64,000 nucleotides of DNA from Spirometra erinaceieuropaei (GCA_902702965.1 CACRXP010000994.1:121434-185433), one strand, 5' to 3'; shown: positions 43,827 to 54,665, numbered from the stretch's first letter. Translations and numbers: made by a program. Notes: a model not told the origin generated them from the sequence alone.

Positions 43827-44204
43827 TTATTCGTAACCGCCAGCGTACTTGTCGGCAGAAGAACACGTGTAATAACGTGGATGATAAACGGCAAAACAAC
43901 CAGCGAAGTCCCGATCGAGTAATCGATCGCTCGACTGTTGTTGGGCCTTGAAGGTGGGATCCATTAGGAGCTCATAAACTGCTAGCATAGTCGCAGTGGT
44001 TTTAAAAGTACTACGTTCTGCAGGGTCGTGAACGAGGACTGCCAGTGGAGCGAGAAAAGAGGTAAACTGGGAATTATTTGCGGAGACAATGGGAGAAGGA
44101 GAAACGTAGTTCAAAATTCCCAGTTGATTGGCCATTTGTTTCTTAGGAGGAGTGGAGCATGCTGTTGAGGTCTCACCGCCCATGGCCAACAACCACGGCG
44201 GCAA
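43827..44204 (-). CDS. Unrecognised ORF, 126 aa
   Basis: The frame reads QLGILNYVSPSPIVSANNSQ, LAPLAVLVHDPAERS, TMLAVYELLMDPTFKAQQQ and RDFAGCFAVYHPRYY. Codon use looks protein-like and there is no strong antisense competitor, but I recognise no domain. It could be an exon or a retroelement gag remnant. The true start is uncertain. Confidence 0.25.
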   Translation of the reverse strand: MPPWLLAMGGETSTACSTPPKKQMANQLGILNYVSPSPIVSANNSQFTSFLAPLAVLVHDPAERSTFKTTATMLAVYELLMDPTFKAQQQSSDRLLDRDFAGCFAVYHPRYYTCSSADKYAGGYE

Positions 44205-44695
44205 GGTTCAGCGCAACAACATATCACCAGTCTTCCATACAAACAAAGGTTGCTCTTTATAGCATCGACTTACCTTCTGTCGTAGCGGGACTGCGTCGCA
44301 GATAATCACTGAGATGAAGCAGAAGTTCAACATATGCATACCTGATATTATCCACTAACAATGAACTGAACTTTTTGGAAAGGCCAAAAAGCTGCATAGA
44401 CCTCCGCAAAAAATGAAAATCAGTTTTTGGGGTACGTTATGATACTGACAAAGGCATAGGCCACCGCCAAATAATTCGTTGGGCGCTTTACTACAGTTGG
44501 GGACTAAGTTTCAAAACGCGTGGAAATTGCAAACTACATCCTTTCCCGATGACACATTGCTTGCTGTTAACTATTTGCTGCCTGTTCTTCAGCATGTACA
44601 CACAATACATTCGTTTATAAGAATCCAGGCAGCGGAGGCAGATGATTTACGCTCATATTTGAGGCAAAAATACATATGTATATGTAGATAAGGTG

Positions 44696-44960
44696 ATACT
44701 GACAAAGACAAGGGAGACCGGAATGGCCATTTCTGGCTTATTAGTCGTCATCAGCCAGTCATACCCAACCCCACGTGTGGATCACTTGAGATTCGAACCC
44801 GGGATCTTTGGTCATGGAGTTTGACGCTCTACCATTGAGCCACGGGCCCGTTGTCCTGTCGGTTGTGATCGGGAATATCAATTATGACAGATGGGCGCTC
44901 ACCGATTAGGTTACAGAACATGCTCGTTCTGTTGTGCCTTGGGGCTCATACTTAATCTCA
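44696..44960 (-). mobile_element. tRNA-derived SINE, second subfamily
   Basis: Minus-strand head (about 44795-44855): CCGTGGCTCAATGGTAGAGC is a good A-box region and CCGGGTTCGAATC a good B box. The anticodon loop position would read a Gly(TCC)-like triplet. Body and hairpin block (GGAACATGCTCGTTCC-like, inverted) follow on the left and right. Confidence 0.8.
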
Positions 44961-45008
44961 AGTGATCCACTAAATCTCAAGTGATCCACTTAATCTCAAG
45001 TGATCCAC
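44952..45008 (+). repeat. Triplicated 19-bp unit
   Basis: AATCTCAAGTGATCCACT occurs three times in tandem between a minus-strand and a plus-strand SINE. AAGTGATCCACACTTGGGG is the sequence just after the B box in this subfamily, so a SINE segment was locally amplified. Confidence 0.85.
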
Positions 45009-45560
45009 ACTTGGGGTTGGGTATGACTGGCTGATGACGGCTAATAAGCCAGAAATTGCCATTCCGGTCTCCCTTGTCTTTGTCGGTAATGGCCCGGTGG
45101 ATAGAGGCGTGGACTTCTAAACCAACAGGTCGCGAGTTCGAGGCTCGGGTGTTCCACACTTCGGGCTTGGGTATGGCTGGCTGACGACGGCTAATAAGCC
45201 AGAAAGGGCCATTCCAGTCTCCATTGTCTTTTTCGGTAATGCCTTTCTGCCTATGTATCATGCGCCGCTGTGCGGCTGCTGGTTGGGCTCGAGAGAGAGC
45301 CCGTAAGGCACAACGGAACGAGTGAGTTTCGTATGAACGATCGGTGAGCGCCCCCTACCATTGCATATTCCTGATCGAAAAACCGACAAGGCAACGGGCT
45401 CGTGGCCCGATGGATAGAGGCGTGGACTTCTAAATCAACAGATCGCGAGTTCGAGGCTCGGGTGTTCCACACTTCGGGCTTGGGTATGGCTGGCTGACGA
45501 CGGCTAATAAGCCAGAAAGGGCCATTCCAGTCTCCATTGTCTTTGTCGGTAATGCCATTC

Positions 45561-45563
<3 letters not shown>
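45009..45563 (+). mobile_element. tRNA-derived SINE array
   Basis: A headless body (45009-45087) is followed by two full heads, TGGCCCGGTGGATAGAGGCG (45090) and TGGCCCGATGGATAGAGGCG (45403), 313 bp apart. Each has TCGCGAGTTCGAGGCTCGGG as B-box region. The anticodon position reads TCT (Arg-like). Head-to-tail, near-identical units suggest recent amplification. Confidence 0.85.

Positions 45564-45597
<34 letters not shown>
45564..45597. repeat. (TA)n microsatellite
   Basis: About 16 TA units between the SINE array and repeat C. Confidence 0.9.
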
Positions 45598-45598
<1 letters not shown>

Positions 45599-46084
45599 CT
45601 CAGGAATGGACGCACACTGATCCATTAGCTTCCCGAAGCGAAAAAAGCTTCGTATGGGTGAGAGGGGTCACGAACGGGCAACCATCCACCAGGTCGAAGT
45701 CGGCAAAACTATGACAGAAGAGCGGATACGACAGAGTCTGAGGGGGGGTGTAAATTGATACAGCACTGTTTCGGGCTTGTTTACCTTGATGCAGCCGATC
45801 ATAACCCTGACCAACATCAGGAACACAAAAAACACAAACATGCGCTCACACATCTGGTGGAGCTGGTCCACTACTGGGGTCTACCAGATGGGTCATAAAC
45901 ACTTCATCGAACCGAAGTTCATGAGTGCTTCGCCACCTGTAATTCTCTATCGCTGCAGATCGGGTATTTATTTAATCAGGAATCGGTGCACATAACTTAG
46001 CCGACTTCGGCCTCATAGGTGGTTACCTGCTCGTGACCCCTATTATCCATGCAAGAGTTGTTTGACTCGGTAAGGCAATGGATC
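45598..46084. repeat. Repeat C copy (B inverted order, then A)
   Basis: Shares GGTCTACCAGATGGGTCATA, CTTCATCGAACCGAAGTTCA and CGCTGCAGATCGGGTATTTA with the 39.7-kb copy. It begins after a (TA)n tract, as that copy also does. Confidence 0.75.
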
Positions 46085-46690
46085 ACACTGCGGAGCTCAT
46101 TATTTCCGTTTTACCAGTCAGCATCTGGACAGCGGCGCGTAATATAGGCTGGTAACATTATTGACAAAGGAGAATGGAATGGCCGTTTCTGGCTTGTTAG
46201 CCGTCGCCAGCCCGCCACATCCAACTCCGAGGAGTGCAGCACCTGGGGATCGATTTCACGACCTGTTGTTTGGAAGTCCGGCACACCAAACCACTGAGCC
46301 AGGGACTCGTTTTCTTGTCGATTGCGGTCGAGTGAGGCTGGCTGATGACGGCTAGTAAGCCAGAGATCGTCACTCCATTCTTTGTCGGTAATGGTAGTCT
46401 GCCCATATTACACGCCACAGTGCGGCTGCTGGTTGGGCTCGAGGGAGGTCAAAGGCGCAACGGGACGAGCTATTTCCGTAACACGATCCATAAGCGCTCC
46501 TCCAAACGTAACCGACGGGACAACGAGCCTTCTGCTCAGTGGTTAGGGACGTTGGACTTTTAACCAACAGGTCGCGGGATCGGCCCCCAGGTGTCGTACT
46601 CATCGGAGTTGGGTGTGGCTTGCTGGAAGCGGCTAATAAGCCGGAAATGTCCATTCCAGTCTTCCTTGACCGCGTCAGTAATGCTAGTTG
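46085..46690. mobile_element. Two diverged tRNA-derived SINEs, head-on
   Basis: Minus-strand unit 46085-46336, head with CTGGCTCAGTGG and AAATCGATCCCC. Plus-strand unit 46337-46690, head at about 46530-46595 with CTGCTCAGTGGTTAGGG and a TTT (Lys-like) anticodon position. Bodies are recognisable by GGCTAATAAGC-type blocks. Confidence 0.7.
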
Positions 46691-46703
46691 GCATATGTAT
46701 GTA

Positions 46704-47713
46704 CAGTGAGTGGGCTAACTCATGAAATGTCAACCGAAATTCTGAAATGCGTTTTCGTTTCGAAAATATTAATTAAGTAGGATTGTAAAGCTAGTCAGCC
46801 TGCAACATAATTCTATAATATTTCAGTTGCCTCAGGATGACGGCTCTCGAATGCACTTCCTTCCCGCTGCATGCAAAAACTACACTCTGTAAAAATGACT
46901 ACTTAAGTGACATGAATTTTTCTCATTGACTTCCGATGCCCCTAAAAATCCAATTATACTTCATGGAAAACCTGCACACAAATATTCATTCTTTTGCTCA
47001 CTTGGTAGACAATTACGTCTTCTTTCAATTTTATACTCGAAGGAGGGACATAATTGGGTTATAAAAAGGGTATAATTCGGTTTTCAAAAACTTTCCCGAT
47101 TCCCGTATAATTTTGAACCCTCTCTACCGTTACACTTAGATTCAGGGTCTCCAAACTACAGACCATATATTTTCCGCGTACAGAAAACCATACATTTCTC
47201 TACGGTATTAAGTGGCCATAATGTGGGTTTCATGAAATTCAGCAGTGGATTTAAGACATGTTGTCAACTTTAAAAGCCACATTGATAAATGCAGAGACAT
47301 GACGTTTTATGAACGGCCATTTCACGGTATTTAAAAGTCCGACAATTATAAACTTTTTTAAACCGAATTATACACTTCCTTCCTGCATAAGATTGGAAGA
47401 AGACGTAATTGTCTACCAAATGAGCAAAAGAATGAATATTTTTATTCATGTTTTCCATGAGATATAATTGGACTTTTAGGGACACCGAAAATCAATAAAA
47501 AAATCACGATAAATAAGAAATCATTTTTACAGAATACAGTTCTTACATGCAGTAGAAAATAAATTCATTTGAAGGCCTACACCCTGAGGTAACTGGATTA
47601 TTATAGAATGATGCTGCAAAATGATTAGTTTTACAACCCTACTTAATTAATCTTTTCGAAAGGGGAACGCATTTCGAAATTTCGGTTGGCATTTCATGAG
47701 ATAGCCTACACTG
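46704..47713. mobile_element. Tc1-type MITE, near-complete copy
   Basis: Starts CAGTGAGTGGGCTAACTCAT after TA, ends GAGATAGCCTACACTG before TA. Left arm about 46704-47065, right arm about 47355-47713. Contains a small internal duplication (TATAATTGGGTTATAAAAAG / TATAATTCGGTTTTCAAAAA). Confidence 0.9.
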
Positions 47714-47716
47714 TAT

Positions 47717-48056
47717 GGGCGCTTGCCGATCTCGTTAAGGGACGCACTCGTCCTGCCGTGCTTTGGAATTCAATCTCGAATCCCGCCGACAGCCACCTCG
47801 CGATAGTATTGTAGGTAGAATAATATTAAAGCTATCATTGAACGCCCCACTGTCACTATTAATACACTTGATCACAACTGACAGGACAGCGTGCCCGTGG
47901 CTTAGTGATTAGTGCGTTGAACTTCTAACTAACAGGCCGCAGGCTCGAGCTATATGGGTTGCAAGAACATGGACTGGGTGTGGCTGGCTCATGACGCCTA
48001 TTAAGTTTGAAACAATAATCCTAGTCTCCCTGTCTCGTCAGTAATATCATTCTGCA
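47717..48056 (+). mobile_element. Diverged tRNA-derived SINE
   Basis: Head near 47893-47960 with CGTGGCTTAGTGATTAGTGC and GCAGGCTCGAGC. Preceded by a degraded body block. Confidence 0.65.
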
Positions 48057-48077
48057 TTTACCTAATTCAAGTGACTA

Positions 48078-48312
48078 CAGTAGTTGAGCTAACTCATGAA
48101 ATGTCAACCGAAATTCCTAAATGCGTTTTTGTTTTGAAAAGATTAATTAAGAAGTGTTGTAAAGCTAGACAGCCGGCAACATAATTATATAATATTTCAG
48201 TTACTTCATGATGCCGGCTTTCCAATGAACTTCCATTCGGCTGCTTGCAAAAACTATGCTCTGTAAACAGTGACTACTTAGCAGCATGCATTTTTCTCAT
48301 TGATTTCGATGT
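48078..48312. mobile_element. Tc1-type MITE, left arm cut by a SINE
   Basis: Starts CAGTAGTTGAGCTAACTCAT after TA. It ends at TTGATTTCGATG where SINE sequence begins. Confidence 0.8.
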
Positions 48313-48690
48313 CTTGGGGCTCATACTAGAACCCTCGCAGGCCATTCCGGTCTCCCTTGCCTTTTTCGGTACCACCTGATTTACATCATTCTACTAGTCG
48401 CTGTGGGACTGCCTGCGAGGGTTCTAGTATGAGCCCCAAGGCACAACGGAACGAGCATGTTCCGTAACCTGATCGGTGAGCGCCCATTATCACAATTTTT
48501 ATGTATGTTTGATCGCGACCGACAGGGCAACGAGCCCATGGCTCAGTGGCTAGGGCGTTGGACTTTTAATCAACAATTCGCGGCTCCGAGCCTTGGGGGT
48601 TGCACAATCGGGGGTTGGGTATGACTGGCTGGTAACGGCCGACAAGTTAGAAACGCCAATTCCAGTGTCCCTTGTATTCGTCGCTAGTGA
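48313..48690 (+). mobile_element. tRNA-derived SINE with perfect 29-bp inverted repeat
   Basis: 48313-48341 and 48412-48440 are exact reverse complements (29 of 29). The loop of 70 bp holds SINE body sequence. After it come the hairpin GGAACGAGCATGTTCC and a head at about 48537-48605 with CATGGCTCAGTGGCTAGGGC and a TTT (Lys-like) anticodon position. Confidence 0.8.
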
Positions 48691-49170
48691 CATTTTGCCT
48701 ATATACATGCAATTGTCTTTCATATGTCGCAAGCGTACGTGTAAAATCCAATTCCTCCACAAATGCCGATGAACTATTCTGGCGAAGCGAGGGATGGCAC
48801 AACAGGGTAGACGAATAATCCGGAAGATCCGTTATGGCTGACGTCTTCGACTGCAGAAATATGAGAGGCTTTTGAGCCAAGTGATTATGAAGTGCGTCGG
48901 ACGCATAAAAAAGGACGGACCACGCTGCCGCTAGAGGAGATTAGTAGAAGGGCCAGAGCCCTGCAAGCTAAAAAGATGCTGAACTGGCTGGTAAGGTTCA
49001 GACTACAAGCCACTCATTTCAGGAAGCGGACGAAGCCCTAATCCACAAAATTTTCTTTAAAAATCCGACATCTGACCAACTCAAAATGCTGACTAACGAA
49101 GTTTGCGTCAATACCATGGCGCCGATTCGATCAGCCTCGTGGCTAAGGTCGAATGAAATTTCAACCAAAC
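48691..49170. other. Stretch without recognisable gene
   Basis: Some protein-like fragments on the plus strand near 48880-49030 (KKDGPRCR, RRARALQAKK) fit no family with confidence. Confidence 0.35.
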
Positions 49171-49922
49171 CAGGAAATTCAATTGTATTTAATGAAAAAA
49201 TGTATCAAAATATTTATTCTTTTATTTATTCGGTAGAAAATTACGTCATCTTCCAAGTTTCTACTCGATGGGAGAGTATAATTCGGTTTTAAAAACTTTT
49301 CTAATTCCCGAATAATTTTGAACTCCACCTGCTGTTATACTTGCATTCAGGGTTTCAAAACTACGAGCCGTATAATTTCCGCAAATGAAAACTATACATT
49401 TCTCTACGGTATTAAGAGGAGACCATATGGGATTTATAAAATTAAGCAGTGGATTTGAGCAACATTGTTAACTTTACAAGCCACATTGGTAAATGCAGAT
49501 ACATGACGTCTTCTGAATGGCCATTTCACGGTGTTAAAAAATCTTACAATTAGAAACTCTTTTGAAACGAAATAATACTCCTCCTTCGAGTATAAAATTG
49601 AATGAAGACGTAATTTTCTATCAAATAAATGAAAGAATAAATATTTTTATTTATTTTTTCATGAAATATAATTGAATTTTCAAAGGCATCGAAAATCACT
49701 GAGAAAGTCGGACGCTACTTAAGTAGTCATTTTTCGCAGAGTATAGTTTCTGAATGCAGTCGAAAATACGTTTGTTCGAGAGAAGGCACCCTAATGTAAC
49801 TGGATCATTATTGAATTATGCTGGACGGTGATAGATTTTATAACCATACTTAATTAATCTTTTCGAAACGAGAGCGCATTTCGTAATTTCGGCCGACATT
49901 TCATAAGCTAGCCCACTTACTG
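49171..49922. mobile_element. Tc1-type MITE, left end missing
   Basis: Begins at ATTCAATTGTATTTAATG inside the left arm and runs to the intact right end AAGCTAGCCCACTTACTG before TA. Confidence 0.85.
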
Positions 49923-49965
49923 TACTTAATCCTTGCAAGCAAATACTTGGTGAAACCCCGCTTAC

Positions 49966-50192
49966 ACTAAAATGTGTCTGAAATCGTTGAAAAAGACTTA
50001 AGAAAACACCAAATACGAGTGGCACACAGACCTGCAACTGCCTTACGCAGTCAGCTTGCACCCGCCAAGGATAGAGTTGGCTATCCGCAGAAGAAAGAAG
50101 TCGTCTACAAGATCCCATGCAAAGCGTGTGATGACGTATGCTGCAGCCAAACTAGAAAGTCTGCCTCTACACGCATCCAAGACTATCAGCGA
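49966..50192 (+). pseudogene. PLE fragment fused to a non-LTR RT
   Basis: The frame reads [28 protein letters not shown] (PAKDRVGYP) and [20 protein letters not shown], which is the linker and first half of a PLE GIY-YIG domain. The key Tyr and Gly of YCGQT are changed to C and S. Sequence switches to non-LTR RT at about 50192-50197 with no gap. Confidence 0.8.
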
Positions 50193-50194
50193 GA

Positions 50195-52275
50195 TCAGCG
50201 CTGTCTCAGAGGCATTCGCAGTGACCAACGGAGTGAAGCAGGGCTGTGTGCTGGCACCAACCCTCTTCAGTCTTATGTTCTCTGCCATGCTGATGGACGC
50301 CTACCGCGACGAACGCCCTGGAATCCGCATCGCCTACAGAACGGATGGTCATCTCCTGAATCGCCGGCGCATGAACTTCCAATCGCGCGTATCCACAACT
50401 ACCGTGCACGAACTCCTCTTCGCCAACGACTGCGCCCTGAACACCACCTCCGAAGCGGAGATGCAACGGAGCATGGACATATTCGCCGCCGCCTGCGAGA
50501 ACTTTGGGCTGGTTATCAACACGCAGAAGACGGTGGTGATGCACCAACCGCCGCCCAACTCAGCCGCAGCCCCCAACGCGCCGCAAATCCATGTGAATGG
50601 GACTCAACTGCAAGTGGTGGAGAACTTCCCGTATCTGGGCAGTACCCTCTCCCACAACACCAAGATTGATGACGAAGTCGCCAACAGGATCTCGAAAGCC
50701 AGTCAAGCCTTCGGTCGTCTCCGAAGCACAGTTTGGAATCGCCACGGTCTCCGACTGAGCACGAAGCTGAAGATGTACAAGGCCGTCATCCTGCCGACGT
50801 TACTGTACGGAGCAGAGACATGGACGGTGTACACGAGACAGGCACGCCGACTGAACCACTTCCACCTCAGTTGTCTCCGTCGCATCCTGAGGCTGAACTG
50901 GCAGGATCGAATCCCCGACACGGAAGTACTGGAACGAACGGGAATCCCCAGCATCTACGCCATACTGAAACAAATGCAGCTGCGCTGGAGCGGCCACCTG
51001 GTGCGCATGGACGACGAGCGACTACCCAAACGACTCTTCTACGGAGACGTCGCGACGGGTTCTCGTCGTCAAGGAGGCCAAATTCGCCGTTACAAGGATA
51101 CCCTGAAGTCCTCCCTTAAGCGCCTGCACATCAACCCGACCAACTGGGAAGAGCTCGCTCGCGATCGTCCGACATGGAGGAGAACAGTGAAGACGGGCGC
51201 TGCTATCTATGAAGCCAACCGCATCGCCGCCGCCAAAGCGAAACGCGAAGCCCGCAAATCACAACTTCGCCCAGTCCGCAACGCCGCCGCACAACCTCCC
51301 CCTACGTGTCCTCGATGTCAACGGACATTCCGGGCACGAATCGGACTTGTTGGACATCTTCGGATCAACTGCACCTCTCGCACTGCTCCAGCCATCGTCC
51401 CCCCGCCCGCATCTTCCTCGTCCCCTCTTCCGCCAACTAACTCTGACACTCCTTCTGCACCACCACTTCCATCCTCCCTCTTCTCCTCTACTGCCCCAGC
51501 GGCGGCCGCTCAGACTGCCGTCTCACACATCACCAACCCCGACCCAATAACCGCCACCACCCCCACCTCTCCCGATTCCAGTGATGAGGATCAGGACTAC
51601 ACCTGCCCTCACTGCGACCGCACCTTCACCTCTCGCATCGGCCTGGTTGGTCACTTGCGAATCCATCGCACAGAGACTGGCGAACCAATGCCTGGAGCAC
51701 CAACCTACACTCACCGCACTCGCCTCCACTGCCCACACTGCCCTCGCACCTTCACGCATCGCATGGGTCTATTCGGCCACATGCGCATCCACGAGAGCGG
51801 AATTGAACGCCGCCTTGACAAACCCACCCCGCCGAGCCCCACTCCCAATCCATCACCTTGTGCACCCACTAACCACTCCCCAGCCGACATCGACGCCACC
51901 GACCTTACCACCCCTCACTCCTCCCCTTTCTCCTCCTCTTCCACCTTCACTGCCACAATGACGGCCACTCTGGCGTCTGTAGCGCATGACTCGACCACAG
52001 CCGCACCTGACACAACAACAGGCACAACCCCTGCAACCTCCATCATCAGACGTGAGGGCCAGGGCTACATCTGCCCTCACTGCGATCGCACCTTCATCTC
52101 ACGCATCGGCCTGGTCGGTCACTTGCGAATCCATCGCACAGAGACTGGAGAACCAGTGCCTGGAGCACCAACCTACACCCACCGCACTCGCCTTCACTGC
52201 CCACACTGCCCTCGCACCTTCACGCATCGCATGGGTCTATTCGGCCACATGCGCATCCACGACGACCTGCGGTAG
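50195..52275 (+). CDS. Non-LTR reverse transcriptase with five zinc fingers, 5'-truncated
   Basis: RT homology starts at [20 protein letters not shown] (motif B region) and continues with [10 protein letters not shown], where the catalytic FADD box is FAND (Asn codon 50425-50427), then [14 protein letters not shown] thumb sequence, [15 protein letters not shown] and [17 protein letters not shown], typical of the non-LTR clade whose members are often annotated as endonuclease-reverse transcriptase. The C-terminus holds one CCHC-like finger (CPRCQRTF..., 51307-51372) and four C2H2 fingers of the form CPHCxRTFxxRxGLxGHxRIH at about 51604, 51730, 52072 and 52198. Pro/Thr/Ser-rich linkers separate them. 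The frame ends TAG at 52273-52275. The endonuclease and RT motifs before B are missing, so it cannot retrotranspose. The zinc fingers probably bind template RNA or target DNA (inference). GC content is visibly higher than in the neighbours. Confidence 0.85.
51592..52264 (+). repeat. Duplicated two-finger module
   Basis: 51592-51798 and 52065-52262 are nearly identical at DNA level, each encoding one CPHCDRTF finger, the spacer [20 protein letters not shown] and one CPHCPRTF finger. The linkers between the modules are not similar, so a segmental duplication was followed by linker divergence or gain. Confidence 0.9.
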
Positions 52276-53733
52276 ACAACCGCTGGTCACACCACACATT
52301 CCCTCACTCCCTACCTCCTAACACCATCACCCCACCAGACATCAACCCCCACACACCTCATGCACTCAACTGCCGCCTCCCACTCAAGTGGGAAGTGTGC
52401 ATCTCGACTCGGTCCCCATGCGTTTTCGGCTGCACGGGTGACTTGTGTCCGAGACTATCCCGACACGTCAAGTGTCGTGGATAGGAAGGTTGCTGATTGA
52501 GGCCCGCTCTCGGTTCACGCAGTTCGTCCCGTTGTGTGTGTGTTGTGTAGTGGCGGACTGGTGGGCTGGGGACGGGCTGAAGCAGCACCTTCCACGGCAC
52601 TCTCACGCAAGTGGGAGACACGCCGTTCTACCCCCGTTGTGTGAAATCCTGGTGTTTGTGTGTATGGGGGGCCAGGTCGTGCTGTGGCGCGCGCAGGCAT
52701 GGTCAGTCGACCAAGTCAGCCACCGCGCCCATTCCCCACTCCAGTCTACTGACCGGCTCGGACAGTGGCTGGGGTGTGGGAATGGGAAGGGAGAGTGAGG
52801 TCGACGACTCAGCGCATTTTCCTCACTATAATCGATCTGACGCGCTTGAAGCTATCACGGTGCGCTAAAAGCCGTGGCTTGGAAGGTTGCCAACTGACGG
52901 GGTACCTTGGACCTCCTCCATTACTGGAGGCGGTCTGAGAGTCAGGCTGCAATGGCTCCTTTTTAATGTGGCCTTTATGGCATTCCCACCACAGCGTGGG
53001 ATCCGAGCCAGGCGTTGGCGGCACGCCTAGGTGCGGCTTCGGCCGTGCCAGCCTCCAAATCTCTGTTGTGTTGGTTGAAATCCTGGTTATTGTTGTGTGG
53101 ACCAGGGGGTGTGGTGGAACGCCAAGGTGAGGATCCGTCCGAGCCATCCACCTGCGGTCTCCCTCGTCTCCGGTCTTCTTGACTCTGTCTTGACACCGGG
53201 CCCAGGCGGGGGAGAAGGAGAGAGTGTAGGTAGATGCTACGCAAGTCTACTGGCACTATAAACCCCTGCGTAAGTCACCGTCCCTGCTCCCACTGCTGCT
53301 GTAGCTGTGAGGCATACGGTGGACATCGTCGAAATCGACGGTCGAACTGTCAATTGGCACATTGAGTCAGACGTAATGAATAAAAATCTCAGGGGAAGAT
53401 GGAAGAGACGAGAACCGATCGACACACAATAGCATATTCGGCGGACGCTTACTGCAGAAACGCCGGAGTATTGATTTTCGATCGCGTTAGAAGTGTTGAC
53501 TGTTTTCTTGTATATTTACTCAAGTCTGATAGCGATCCCGGGAATTGACGTCGAAAATCTAACGATAAAGTTCTTAATTCTAGCAAAGGGCTTACGTCTT
53601 CAACATATATACATGCATTTATATAATACGCAGGCAGCTTACTAAGAGTACAACAGGTAAGACGCAGACAACTTTTTCCTGGTCATTATCGATCATCAGA
53701 CATCGAAGGCCTTATGAAGTGAGGTAGATAAGC
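52276..53733. other. Probable 3' region of the zinc-finger RT, then unassigned
   Basis: GC-rich sequence to about 53330, rich in frames that overlap on both strands and have no motif. I could not find the element's 3' terminus. From about 53450 the sequence is AT-rich and leads into the transposase. Confidence 0.4.
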
Positions 53734-54385
53734 ATGTCGAGTATTGATTACAGATCTTCATTTTGGAAGAGCATTTTCTTCTGCGATGAGGTTCTATTTT
53801 TAGACAAGCCTACGAAACCGCTCCAAACTGTCATATGTGGAAAGAACTTCCCAAGAGAACACACTACACCAACGGCAACATTCAAGAACTGTCGGCGGAT
53901 GACGGTTTGGATGGCGATTAAATTCGGTGAGCGGCCTGTCTGGCGGTCAACATCCGGCACCATCAACAGCAAGGTGTTTATTGCAATTGTCAAGGATGCT
54001 TTCGGCTACAACGGCACAAGTCGGCGCCGAATGGATACTGTACTTTTGCAGGACAATGCACCTGTCCACCGCTCTAAAGAGGTACGAATTTGATGCCGCT
54101 TGCAAATATAATCTAACATTTCAGACAACAACCACCCTCTCCGCCATCGGTCTCCAATCCATTTTCATCCCGGCCAACATTCCCGATTTGAATCCTATCG
54201 AAAATCTTTTTGGAATAGTCAAAAGAAATTGGCACAAATCTAAGAAGACTCTTTCAATGCAGGGAAAATTGGATTTCATACTCAATAATTACATTTTACA
54301 ATCCACCATAGATAACCTCGTCATGTCTATGTCTGACTGTCTTTCTGCCGTTATTAATTCAAATGGACAATCAACAAAGTACTAA
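53734..54385 (+). CDS. Tc1-type transposase catalytic domain with 43-nt intron
   Basis: Exon 1 (to 54081): FFCDEVLFLD carries the first Asp; MTVWMAIKFGERPVW matches the Tc1 vWG block; LLQDNAPVHRSKE carries the second Asp. Exon 2 (54125-54385): IPANIPDLNPIENLFGIVKR carries the Glu. The two frames differ. A GT...AG stretch 54082-54124 (gtacga ... catttcag) of 43 nt joins them, and then exactly 34 residues lie between the second Asp and the Glu, the DD34E spacing of Tc1. The N-terminal DNA-binding part is not visible upstream. An AG at 53751-53752 could be an earlier acceptor, so the listed start is only the first open ATG. In intact elements this enzyme cuts and pastes at TA sites. Confidence 0.8.
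54082..54124 (+). other. Predicted short intron in transposase
   Basis: Begins GTACGA and ends CATTTCAG. Length 43 nt is not divisible by three and contains an in-frame stop for exon 1, so removal is needed to continue the protein. Very short introns are common in flatworms. Confidence 0.65.
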
Positions 54386-54665
54386 TTTTTTGTATCTGTT
54401 TCTGTCCTTAATTATTTTTGACCTTTTATGCGCCCTCCTCCTTTATACGCCCTCATACGTAGCCTTTATTAACTTGGTTGTAATATAGGCGTTTCTCGAA
54501 AATGTGACTTTTGTCGAAAATTATTTATTTTTATCTCAGTAAAGAATATTTTCTTAACCAAACTTTGCTTTATTTCTTCGACACATCGTACATTTTCCGC
54601 TATCAGACTTTGGGAGCCGTAGTGTTTACCGATTCTGCGTTTAAGTCGTTAATCTGTGTTAATTC

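Noticed and set aside
44696..48690. Functional tRNA genes
   Set aside because: A- and B-box regions are present, but each is joined to the same repeated body, so these are SINE heads.
50056..50195. Start of the long zinc-finger RT frame at 50056
   Set aside because: The first about 47 codons are PLE sequence read in the wrong frame. RT homology begins only at about 50197, so the upstream ATG is not a real start.
51209..52321. Pro/Ser-rich ORFs overlapping the zinc-finger region
   Set aside because: Shadow frames of the GC-rich zinc-finger coding sequence.
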